Assembly: GCA_964618895.1 (NCBI GenBank)
Contig: CAZUDO010000030.1
Span: forward strand, 1 to 23,143
DNA from: CAZUDO01 sp964618895
GTDB lineage: Bacteria; Desulfobacterota; Binatia; DP-6
Reading direction: 5' to 3'
Length of the DNA stretch: 23,143 nucleotides
Shown: positions 8,461 through 15,551 of the stretch, in pieces
Position numbering within the stretch: the stretch's first letter is position 1
Layout: the number at the start of each line of letters is the position of its first letter
Notes under the pieces: generated by a model
Database searches by the model: none
Seen by the model: only the letters and a program-made list of their open reading frames with translations
Told to the model about the DNA's origin: nothing
Translations under genes and position numbers: made by a program

Positions 8461-9489
8461 TTAGCTGACGCCGGTCGCCTTGTTGTTGACGCCACGGATC
8501 CTTCCGTTGGCCTTCTCCTGGAGGACTTCCAGGGTGACCTCACCGATCACGGTGCCAGCGACGGAGTCGCCACGCTTCCCGACCAGCTCGTGATGAACCG
8601 GACGGAGCCACGCGAGCCGGTTCATCGCACGCGACAGGAAGAACATATTTCCCGCCGTGTCGAGAGCCGACGCAGCCGCCGTGGAGGTGTTCGCAGCTTC
8701 AGGAACCCACCGGTCGAGGACGATCTGGATCAGACCGAAGTCTGAATCGTAGAAGTCGATCGCACCGACGAGCTTCTTGTCCACAGCCGCGATGTTGCGC
8801 GCGTGCGGAGTACCCGCAGCCGCACCAGGGACCGTGAACGCTGACACCTGGCGCTTGATCGCCGGGCTGACGTAGACCTGCTCGGGGCTTCCACCCTGAG
8901 TGTAGATCGTGCTCAGCATACTGTTGAAGTCAAGCACCGCGAGGTTGCCAGCCGAGGCCGCATCGCCGTTCGTCGCGTAAGCCGTGTTCGTCGCGATGAA
9001 CTGCTGGAGGCCCTTCATGACACGGGCAGTCGCGCTGAGACCGGTCGCGGTCGTGAGGTTACCGAACACGAGACGTTCCAGCTTGACGGCCAGTTCCTTA
9101 CCGGCCTTCTGGACTTCATAGGCGTACTGATCCTTGAAGCCAGCGGTGTCCACCGCTCTCTGCGACTCCGACAGACCGATGTCCTTTCTCAGGATCATGG
9201 TCACGTTGAAGACTCGCACAGGGGCGGTGGTAGGATCGAGCGTCCAGTCGGCTCCTTCGATCGCGCCAGTCAGAGCGTTCGGCTCCGTACCGACAGCGGC
9301 GAGGGAATCCTGGAGCCACTGGTGATAGATGTGGCGGCACCCAACCTTCGGCGCCTGCGACACGAACGGCGTGTCGTAGGGCGAGATGTTGGTGATCTGT
9401 TCGAGCAGATCTTCGCGCGCCACACCCGATTTCAGATCGGAGCCATCGAAAACGTAGGCTCCGAAGTTGAAGGTTACACTACCGGGCAT
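8461..9489 (-). CDS. Major capsid protein, SU10-type (formerly DUF5309), 342 aa
   Basis: ATG 9489 is preceded by GGGGA. Several features match the SU10-type capsid family: DLLEQITNISPYDTPFVSQA (residues 27-46), the HQWLQDSL segment (56-63), an EGADW stretch, the NVTMILRKDIGLSESQRAVD block (95-114) and the C-terminal part with RWVPEAANT, FFLSRAMNRLAWLRPVHHEL and GEVTLEVLQEKANGRIRGVN. These are shell proteins with an HK97-like fold. The length is usual for the family. It directly follows a scaffold-like gene and precedes small head genes, the classical head order. The hairpins on both sides of the gene may serve its high expression. This is one of the safest calls in the window. Confidence 0.88.
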   Translation of the reverse strand: MPGSVTFNFGAYVFDGSDLKSGVAREDLLEQITNISPYDTPFVSQAPKVGCRHIYHQWLQDSLAAVGTEPNALTGAIEGADWTLDPTTAPVRVFNVTMILRKDIGLSESQRAVDTAGFKDQYAYEVQKAGKELAVKLERLVFGNLTTATGLSATARVMKGLQQFIATNTAYATNGDAASAGNLAVLDFNSMLSTIYTQGGSPEQVYVSPAIKRQVSAFTVPGAAAGTPHARNIAAVDKKLVGAIDFYDSDFGLIQIVLDRWVPEAANTSTAAASALDTAGNMFFLSRAMNRLAWLRPVHHELVGKRGDSVAGTVIGEVTLEVLQEKANGRIRGVNNKATGVS

Positions 9490-9501
9490 GGTACTTTCCC
9501 C

Positions 9502-9516
9502 GTCCCACTAGGGGAC
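9502..9516 (-). promoter_or_regulatory. Stem-loop in the capsid gene leader
   Basis: Minus-strand RNA forms GUCCC-CUAGU-GGGAC, ending 12 bases before the capsid ATG and immediately before its GGGGA ribosome binding site. It may protect a processed 5' end of the capsid message. The stem is short, so chance occurrence is possible. Confidence 0.35.
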
Positions 9517-9546
9517 AGAAGTGAACACCTTCCAGTTAGCTGACGA

Positions 9547-10734
9547 TCAGCTTCCGAAGATGTTCGGATCGAGGCTTGGGCCGATGACCATCGCTCGCCA
9601 CGCTTCCGCGCTCCGCGAGCCGAGACCGACGCCTTCCCGCATCATCCCGTCAGTCGCCATCGAGATTTCCTCTTTGGACGGTCCGGTGATGCCGGGCGCT
9701 TCGTGGATCCCTGTGCCACCTGCCGAGCCCGTGACGACGCCAGCATCTCTGCGGGCCGCCGCTACGAACTCTTGTCTGACCTGCTCCTTCGCCGCACCCG
9801 CGATTTCCACGCGTTCGGCGTCCGCCTTGAGACCGGTCATCGTGGTCCGGACCTTGTTGAACTCGGTCCAGGCCAGCTCTGATGCAGCGATCTCGTCCCC
9901 CTCACGGGCCAGGGCCGCAACGGCCTTCTGGAGCAGTGGGTTGGACTTCACGTGAAGTCCCATCTCGTCGGTGAACTGGGCCGATTCCGGGTAGCGTTCC
10001 TGCATGAACGCGTCCACCTTGACCCACTTCTCGGCGTCCTTCGCCTCCGCGTCGCTGCGCGAGTTGAAGGCTTCCTCAACAGCCGCTCGGGATTCCAGGC
10101 GTGACACTTCGCGTTGCGCCACCGCCAGGGCCTTTGCGTTCTCCCCGTCCAAGAGTCCACCGGACTCGACGATCGACGAGAGCACCTCGTCATACGACGC
10201 CTGCGCCCGTTCCAGATCTTGCCGCGAAGCAGAACCCCGGACAGCGTAGGCGGGAGCCGCAGCGGGGGTCGCTGCGGGTGAGGTGCGAAGCTGGAGATTC
10301 TCGGACCGGAGTCTCTCGACCTCGGCTGCCAGCGAATCACGCTGGGAGAAACCAGCCTTCGCATACTGCGTCAGGTGGCCCAGACCTTGGAGCGCCGCCA
10401 CGGGATCGAGGTACTTGCCCGCGATCTTGCCATCGGGACCCCGAAGGGCCTCGATGCTCTGGAGGAGCTGATTCAGGTCGTCCGCCTTGGCAACGGGTGC
10501 AGTGGGCTGCGCGCTGGGTGCTGGAGCGGGTGGTCCGCCCATCACGTGTGCGGCTGCCGGTGCTACCGGTGCCGGTGCTCCCTCCTGGGGCACGGGTTGT
10601 CCGTACACCGGAGGCGGGGGTGTAGTATGCCCCCAACCAATCTTACCCATCGGAACCATGACCTCTGTCTCGACGATCGACTCCGCGATCAGCCGGGTCA
10701 GGGCCTGTTCGTCTCTGTTCTTGCCGATACTCAT
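9547..10734 (-). CDS. Scaffolding protein, 395 aa
   Basis: Starts at ATG 10734 with GGAGG eight bases upstream. The N-terminus is short and ordered, followed by a long Pro/Ala-rich linker (residues about 37-80, with PPPPVYGQPVPQEGAPAPVA). A helical charged middle includes a coiled-coil segment (SLAAEVERLRSENLQLR), then long helices rich in Glu, Ala and Lys, and a short C-terminal part. No enzyme motif is visible. Size, low-complexity linker, coiled coil and position immediately before the capsid gene all fit an internal scaffolding protein that guides procapsid assembly. A virion-retained head protein is the alternative. Confidence 0.72.
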   Translation of the reverse strand: MSIGKNRDEQALTRLIAESIVETEVMVPMGKIGWGHTTPPPPVYGQPVPQEGAPAPVAPAAAHVMGGPPAPAPSAQPTAPVAKADDLNQLLQSIEALRGPDGKIAGKYLDPVAALQGLGHLTQYAKAGFSQRDSLAAEVERLRSENLQLRTSPAATPAAAPAYAVRGSASRQDLERAQASYDEVLSSIVESGGLLDGENAKALAVAQREVSRLESRAAVEEAFNSRSDAEAKDAEKWVKVDAFMQERYPESAQFTDEMGLHVKSNPLLQKAVAALAREGDEIAASELAWTEFNKVRTTMTGLKADAERVEIAGAAKEQVRQEFVAAARRDAGVVTGSAGGTGIHEAPGITGPSKEEISMATDGMMREGVGLGSRSAEAWRAMVIGPSLDPNIFGS

Positions 10735-10780
10735 CTTGCTACCTCCTTCTCGCTGGGGTTGTCCCTCGCGATCGGGTCAC

Positions 10781-11758
10781 CTACCCAGTTCCACGTGGGC
10801 CCCTCGTTGGGCCCGACCGCGCTGGTAGGTCTGTACCACGCTCACCCTCGGAGAAGGCGAGCGTGCGCTCCTTCAGGTTTCCCCGGAGGACTGTCATGTC
10901 GAAGTCTGTTGAACCGGACCAGTGCATCTCACGATTCCACCACGCCCAGTCGTGCTGATCGAAGTACTTCGGGATGAGGATGCGGAGCTGACTGCTGGTC
11001 CCACCGGCTGCTGGAGCCGGCTCAGGGATAGTGGGGGCGGTTACCCTGACCGGCTCCGGGGCCGGATCGGTCATAGCGGTGGTGCAGAGGTAATGCCCGA
11101 TCGTCTGGTTCGTCGTGTCGGTGATCCCGTAGAAGGATTCAGCCGTGAAGGCTGCATCCGCGAGACGTATGGAGCCAGCGAGACCCGAGTAGCCGAAGCA
11201 GAATCGGTTTACTCGGGTATCATTGTCCGTGTTGACGTTCCCGCTGGCACCGGTCCCGACCTGATCGCTCCCGATCTGCATCCCGATGCTCGTCAGGATC
11301 GTGCGGCCGTACCCGCCGGCAGCGCCGGACGGGACGCCCCGGATGATGAACTGGGAGACGGTCGCACGAAGCTGGACCCAGGCCCAGTTGAAGAGGCCGG
11401 TGCCCTCGTCGTACGTGACCGTGATCGTGACGCGGGGACCGCCAGAGAAGAGGTCCTCAGCCGCCTGCATCGCGACCGTCATCGCTCCTGCGAGCGCAGC
11501 ACCGGTCGGGTAGTTCGCCGCTGGGATGAAGGCTTGCACGTTCGTCGCGGTCCCGTTCAGGTTCGCGGCGAACTCGATCGCGTCGTTGAAGCTGGCCGTG
11601 ATCCCGTAGCCCCAGGAGCACCTGAAGTGCCCTGTCGATGAGTGCGTGTTGAGCGCGGTCGTCGTATCGACTGCGCGCTGGGTCATCGGGGTCGTGTCGG
11701 CGACCACGATCGTCTCGATCGAGACACCGTCGCTCAGGACGAAGTCGGCGTTCGCCAC
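10781..11758 (-). CDS. Putative virion structural protein, 325 aa
   Basis: The start is GTG 11758, sharing its G with the TAG of the preceding gene. The first 240 residues are Thr/Gly/Ala-rich and beta-type (FVLSDGVSIETIVVADTTP, then SWGYGITASFNDAIEFAANL), resembling phage surface or tail proteins. A Pro-rich linker (PAPEPVRVTAPTIPEPAPAA) leads to a C-terminal module with IPKYFDQHDWAWWNREMHWS and a basic, Gly-rich end. I do not recognise the family. Its place between portal-proximal small genes and the scaffold suggests a head decoration or minor capsid protein. Confidence 0.65.
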   Translation of the reverse strand: MANADFVLSDGVSIETIVVADTTPMTQRAVDTTTALNTHSSTGHFRCSWGYGITASFNDAIEFAANLNGTATNVQAFIPAANYPTGAALAGAMTVAMQAAEDLFSGGPRVTITVTYDEGTGLFNWAWVQLRATVSQFIIRGVPSGAAGGYGRTILTSIGMQIGSDQVGTGASGNVNTDNDTRVNRFCFGYSGLAGSIRLADAAFTAESFYGITDTTNQTIGHYLCTTAMTDPAPEPVRVTAPTIPEPAPAAGGTSSQLRILIPKYFDQHDWAWWNREMHWSGSTDFDMTVLRGNLKERTLAFSEGERGTDLPARSGPTRGPRGTG

Positions 11759-12036
11759 TAGGCCCTGTTCTTCTTCCTGTCGAGGCGGGCCTTCTCTTCA
11801 GGCAGTAGTACGTGGTTCATGACGGCCCCGTTCAGGGACTTGGGCATGGTCGTCTCCTCGGCGCCCTCGCTGCGTGGGTCGTGGAGCGTATAGCCCATCG
11901 AGCGGAGCTGGCTGCGCTCCCGGCGCCCCTCGATCATGCGGACGAGCAGCTCCCCTATAGAGGGCTGCTGCTTCCGTGCGATCTCGGCGCGGTCCTTCGC
12001 GAGCTTCTTCGGGTCGCTGCGCTTGTAGGGGGCCAT
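11758..12036 (-). CDS. Small basic protein, 92 aa, with KRSDPKKLAKDR N-terminus
   Basis: The frame is open further upstream, but ATG 12036 overlaps the preceding stop as TGATG, which identifies the start as coupled. It reads MAPYKRSDPKKLAKDRAEIA, then a helical basic stretch (GELLVRMIEGRRERSQLR), and ends EKARLDRKKNRA. The N-terminal motif is shared with the 62-residue protein at 7491-7679. No family is recognised. The charge suggests binding to nucleic acid or to an acidic assembly partner. Confidence 0.63.
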   Translation of the reverse strand: MAPYKRSDPKKLAKDRAEIARKQQPSIGELLVRMIEGRRERSQLRSMGYTLHDPRSEGAEETTMPKSLNGAVMNHVLLPEEKARLDRKKNRA

Positions 12037-12188
12037 CAGTAGAAGACTCTCCAGAGGTGGAAGGGCCCGCAGAGGGCCTCCCACTCTTTCATGTTCGTGT
12101 GTCCGAACTGGTCGGTTATGCCGTGTGCGAACGAGGGCCAGTGCCAACAGTAGATGTCGAACCAGAACCAGTAGCGCCAGCGTTCCAT
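12036..12188 (-). CDS. Aromatic-rich microprotein, 50 aa
   Basis: A short frame from ATG 12188 to TGA 12038-12036, coupled at both ends by TGATG overlaps with its neighbours. It begins MERWRYWFWFDIYCWHWPSF and contains seven Trp, six Phe and three Tyr in 50 residues. No classical transmembrane helix is evident because the aromatic block is short and broken by charged residues, but membrane-surface binding is possible. Without the two coupled junctions it would be easy to dismiss. They and the lack of any other gene in this stretch support it. Its function is unknown. Confidence 0.55.
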   Translation of the reverse strand: MERWRYWFWFDIYCWHWPSFAHGITDQFGHTNMKEWEALCGPFHLWRVFY

Positions 12189-12364
12189 CAGGCGCTCTTG
12201 CTGGCCCTGGCTGCGGCCTTGCGCCGCTTCTCGGCGAGCGCCTTCAGGTCTGCCGGGATCGTCGAGCCTGGACGGAGCGTCTTCTCTGCGAGTGCCGCCA
12301 TCGCCTCGGTCGAGGCTACCTGCCGTGCGAGTTGTGCGGCGGTCGGGTCTGATCTGCTTGCCAT
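12188..12364 (-). CDS. Small Ala/Lys-rich helical protein, 58 aa
   Basis: Starts at ATG 12364, with GGAGG about nine bases upstream lying over the end of the previous gene, whose TAG is one base away. It reads MASRSDPTAAQLARQVASTE and ends EKRRKAAARASKSA; it is Ala-rich, helical and basic at the C-terminus. No family is recognised. Its stop overlaps the next start as TGATG, so it heads a chain of three coupled small genes. Confidence 0.6.
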   Translation of the reverse strand: MASRSDPTAAQLARQVASTEAMAALAEKTLRPGSTIPADLKALAEKRRKAAARASKSA

Positions 12365-12365
12365 G

Positions 12366-12770
12366 CTAGTAGTCCTCCTCTGGTCGGTACACGTCCGGCT
12401 CGGACTGTTGGTTGATCCCGACGACCGGCTGGACGGCGCCCCGCTGGCGCTGGTGCTCGTAGTACTTGTCGCCCGACATGTTCGCCAGCGCGTCCTGGAC
12501 CCGCTCCTGCTGGGTCTCGGCGACGAGCATGGTGAAGAACTTCAGGAGCCCGTCGATCATCGCGATGCCACCAGCTAGGAAGTCGTCCGGGTATTGGTCC
12601 TTCCGAGTCTGGGACCGATCGAGCCAGAGCTGGTTGAGGCTCCCGCGGACCGTTCTCAGGTACGGCTCGAAGGTGTCACCGTAGGCGGGCGAGTTGAGGA
12701 CGTACTCGATCATGCCGAGCTGCCTCTCGTCCAGCTTACGGAGGTCAAAGTGTTCACGGAAGTCGTTCAT
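12366..12770 (-). CDS. Hypothetical protein downstream of portal, 134 aa
   Basis: ATG 12770 lies 15 bases after the portal stop. The protein is soluble and mainly helical (MNDFREHFDLRKLDERQLGM; FLAGGIAMIDGLLKFFTMLV) with a Gln-rich, disordered C-terminus (HQRQRGAVQPVVGINQQSEP). I do not recognise the family. Directly following the portal, it may be a portal-associated or assembly protein. The tight spacing on both sides makes it a real gene. Confidence 0.65.
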   Translation of the reverse strand: MNDFREHFDLRKLDERQLGMIEYVLNSPAYGDTFEPYLRTVRGSLNQLWLDRSQTRKDQYPDDFLAGGIAMIDGLLKFFTMLVAETQQERVQDALANMSGDKYYEHQRQRGAVQPVVGINQQSEPDVYRPEEDY

Positions 12771-12785
12771 CTGGGACCGCCTTTC

Positions 12786-14714
12786 TTAGACTGGAGCCAT
12801 CTGGCTCGGGCCGATGTCAACCGGAGCTATGAGGGACTGGGCCGAGCCGGCCATCCCGGACATCACTGAGGGTCCGCCCCCGACGATCTGGCCCGAGGTC
12901 GGGATCGCGCCCATCCCTCGCCCGCCCGAGGCGCCCTCCTGGAGAGCCGCGAGCTGCGGGTTCTTCATGAAGATCTCGTTGATGTTCGGGACCTCGAAGA
13001 CCCGGAAGATGCCCCGGAAGAAGTTGACAGAGTTGATCTGGGCCATCGCCTGCTGTCCGAGCGGCGAAGCCATCGCCTGGAGGAGCTGGATCAGGGCCTG
13101 CTGCTGCATTCCCTTCGAGAGGCCCATCGTGGCGCCCATCGCCCGGGCCGCGTAGCTCGGGTACAGGTCGTACCCGCCGAGGGTCTCGCGTGAGTTCGGG
13201 ATCGGCTCGTTCGTGACCGGGTCGAGTTGAGCCCCGTCGCCTAGGATCAGGACCTCGACCGGCATCTCTAGGAACTGCTTGTCGAGGGCCACGAACATAT
13301 TTGCCATCGGTTCGAGGAACATCTCCTCGTAGATCCGGGACTCCAGGAGGAGCCGGGTGCCGGCTGCCTCGCGGCGGCCGACGAACTCGCGTGCGGTCTG
13401 GCGAGAGTCGCCCCCGAGGCCTTGCACGGCGTCCTCGACGAGGCCCGTGCCCATCTGGGCCAGCTCGCGCATCTGCCGGACCTGCGCGTCCGCGACCGTG
13501 AGTCCCTGGAGGTTCGGGATCATGGGCGCGACCACGTTGTTCGGGTTACCGTTGACAGGGATGAAGCGGCCCGGGCGAGAGTAGAGATTGCGGGTGACGA
13601 GCCCCGCGCCCCGGTCGTAGAACCACATCGGGTCGATCATGAGGTCGGCCGCGTCGAGCGACTGGTTCAGGTAGCGGTTGCCGACGATCTGGAGGCGCTC
13701 GATGATCTCGGCCTTGCCGGGCGCGAAGAAGTAGTGCGGGTCGGGCGTGGCAGAGAAGGCAACGAAGGGGAGACGGCCGTGCAGGTACGGGTTCGGGCGG
13801 TTCCGGAGCAGGTAGCGCCGGTTCGCGACCGTGATGACCCGGTTCGTGTCGCCGTCCGTCGCGTACTCGGACGGGATCCGGCCCCAGAACTCCAGGATTT
13901 CGATCGGGCGCGAGTACTTGTTCATGAAGCGGGCGGTCTCGTCGTCCATGCCCGTACGGACCTGGAAGCGGCGGACGCCGATCCCGAGGCCCTGGCTCGC
14001 TGCGCCGGCACTTCCCTCGTGCTCTAGGCGGCGGAGCTCGGCCCGGTCGAAGGTCCCGGCCTCGGTGAGGTAGCGAACGTCGTCGAGGTCGAGCCAGTAG
14101 CGGCGCACGACCCACTTCATGTCGGCGAGGCGGCCGACCATCGGCTGTGGGAAGAAGTCGAGGATGTCTACCGGGACCGACTCGGGGCCGTCGAACATGA
14201 CGACCTTGCCCTTCTTGAGGTACCGGACGATCTTGCCCGAGAGGGGCATCCGCTCGATATGCTCGACGACCCGGAAGGGCTCGTCCCGCTTCCAGCCGAC
14301 CTGCATCACGGCGACCCCGTAGAGGTCCGCCTGAAGGATCAGGTCAACCTGCTTCAGGAAGGCGCCGTCGTCCTTCATCTGCGCCTGGATGAGCGCCTCG
14401 CGCTTGCGCGCGATCGTCATGTCATCGGGTCCGTAGCCGAGGAAGGAGATCATCGGCTGCTGATTCAGGGACGTGGCCGCCTTGCGGGCAGCGTCGGCCC
14501 AGATCGCGGAGAACATGAGGGGGATGTGGACGTTGTTCTTGTGCGGGTGGAAGCGGCCGGACCAGGTGCCCCGGAACAGGTCGTAGAGGCGCGGAAACTT
14601 CTGGCGGATCCCCTGGTACTGGGATTCGCTGTAGGCGACGCAATCGGTCACCATGTTGACGATCTGTTCCCGCATGGCGTAGCTGCCTACGGCGCGCTCC
14701 AGAGCTACTTGCAT
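12786..14714 (-). CDS. Portal protein, 642 aa
   Basis: Begins at ATG 14714 with GAGGTAA over the preceding stop. The body follows the portal pattern of short-tailed phages: an N-terminal helical region, NNVHIPLMFSAIWADAARKA (residues about 60-79), a central wing-like part with VDILDFFPQPMVGRLADMKW, then HGRLPFVAFSATPDPHYFFA, the long-helix region ERLQIVGNRYLNQSLDAADL, and a Met/Gln/Ala-rich C-terminal helix (GMQQQALIQLLQAMASPLGQ) ending in a disordered Gly/Ser/Pro tail. Portals form the dodecameric packaging channel. The length is typical for podoviral portals, larger than most siphoviral ones. It is separated from the terminase by five genes, which is somewhat unusual. Confidence 0.82.
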   Translation of the reverse strand: MQVALERAVGSYAMREQIVNMVTDCVAYSESQYQGIRQKFPRLYDLFRGTWSGRFHPHKNNVHIPLMFSAIWADAARKAATSLNQQPMISFLGYGPDDMTIARKREALIQAQMKDDGAFLKQVDLILQADLYGVAVMQVGWKRDEPFRVVEHIERMPLSGKIVRYLKKGKVVMFDGPESVPVDILDFFPQPMVGRLADMKWVVRRYWLDLDDVRYLTEAGTFDRAELRRLEHEGSAGAASQGLGIGVRRFQVRTGMDDETARFMNKYSRPIEILEFWGRIPSEYATDGDTNRVITVANRRYLLRNRPNPYLHGRLPFVAFSATPDPHYFFAPGKAEIIERLQIVGNRYLNQSLDAADLMIDPMWFYDRGAGLVTRNLYSRPGRFIPVNGNPNNVVAPMIPNLQGLTVADAQVRQMRELAQMGTGLVEDAVQGLGGDSRQTAREFVGRREAAGTRLLLESRIYEEMFLEPMANMFVALDKQFLEMPVEVLILGDGAQLDPVTNEPIPNSRETLGGYDLYPSYAARAMGATMGLSKGMQQQALIQLLQAMASPLGQQAMAQINSVNFFRGIFRVFEVPNINEIFMKNPQLAALQEGASGGRGMGAIPTSGQIVGGGPSVMSGMAGSAQSLIAPVDIGPSQMAPV

Positions 14715-14715
14715 G

Positions 14716-15330
14716 TTACCTCAGAGTCCCGACGGTCACTGCCTCCTGTAGCCAGGAGGGGATGTCGAGGGAAAGGAACTGGCCGTTCAGGGAGATGAGG
14801 CCGCCGTCAGCCGCGATCTTCGTGAAGAGGTCACGCGTGAGGCGCACGTCGTCAGCCGCATAGTTGAAAACCTTGGCCCACTGGCCGGCACGGATCAGGT
14901 CCGTGATGTGGGACCCGTGGTTGATCTTGCCGCGCCCGAGGTTCTGCCGCGCCATCCGGTCGAGCTTCATGTCGCCGAGCCCTGCCGTGAGTCCGCGCGC
15001 GAGGAGTGCGGCCGAGACCTCCGCGAAGATGTCGAAGTGGTACGGGAGCCGCAGGTTCCGGCCCAGCACTCCCTCGATGACTGGCACGTCGAAGCGGATG
15101 CCCGTGTGCGTCACGAGAACGGCGCCCATCTCCAGGTGTCGAGCGGCAGCCTGGATCGTGTTGTCGTCGTACATGTGGCAGAAGTTCGTCTCGGTGTCGT
15201 AGATCACCATGGCCGAGATGCCACCCTCGCCACGCCGGAGCGCGTCCCAGCCGGCGTCATTATCGTCTGGTCGGAGATCCGAGGAGAGCTTGCGCGTTTC
15301 GAGGTCCATGAACAGCACACGTTGCTTCAC
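14716..15330 (-). CDS. DEDDy-type 3'-5' exonuclease, 204 aa
   Basis: The start is GTG 15330, with AAAGG about ten bases upstream. All exonuclease motifs of the DnaQ-like DEDDy group are visible: ExoI FMDLET (D9, E11), ExoII THTGIRFDVPVI (D81) and ExoIII NYAADDVRL (Y157, D161). The two-metal active site should therefore be intact. The length fits a free-standing exonuclease domain with no polymerase attached. Known relatives act as proofreading subunits or in RNA or DNA end processing. It lies between a fibre-like gene and the portal rather than with replication genes, so a role in maturing packaged DNA is imaginable, but the sequence does not prove it. Confidence 0.85.
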   Translation of the reverse strand: MKQRVLFMDLETRKLSSDLRPDDNDAGWDALRRGEGGISAMVIYDTETNFCHMYDDNTIQAAARHLEMGAVLVTHTGIRFDVPVIEGVLGRNLRLPYHFDIFAEVSAALLARGLTAGLGDMKLDRMARQNLGRGKINHGSHITDLIRAGQWAKVFNYAADDVRLTRDLFTKIAADGGLISLNGQFLSLDIPSWLQEAVTVGTLR

Positions 15331-15345
15331 GTGGGGCCTACCTTT

Positions 15346-15549
15346 CTAGTCGAGATCGACCGGTGAGTCCGCGATGACGATGCTCCGGATACCGAAGGAG
15401 CTGTAGTAGACGAGTGCCCCGTTCATCAGGGTGATCTTGTGGAACGTGTCCGCCGGCATACCGACGATCTCGTGTGAGGCCGCCTCGATCCGCTCGTGAA
15501 CGCCGGTGCCGAGGATCTTGATGTAGATGGGATTCTTTACCTTCGTCAT
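15346..15549 (-). CDS. Small hypothetical protein, 67 aa
   Basis: ATG 15549 is preceded by GGGAG at five bases; a GTG two codons earlier overlaps the previous stop and is a possible alternative start. The protein is beta-rich (KNPIYIKILGTGVHERIEAA; ITLMNGALVYYSSFGIRSIV), perhaps a small sandwich or barrel. No family is recognised. It sits between the repeat protein and the exonuclease and is tightly packed, so it is very likely translated. Confidence 0.62.
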   Translation of the reverse strand: MTKVKNPIYIKILGTGVHERIEAASHEIVGMPADTFHKITLMNGALVYYSSFGIRSIVIADSPVDLD

Positions 15550-15551
15550 AG

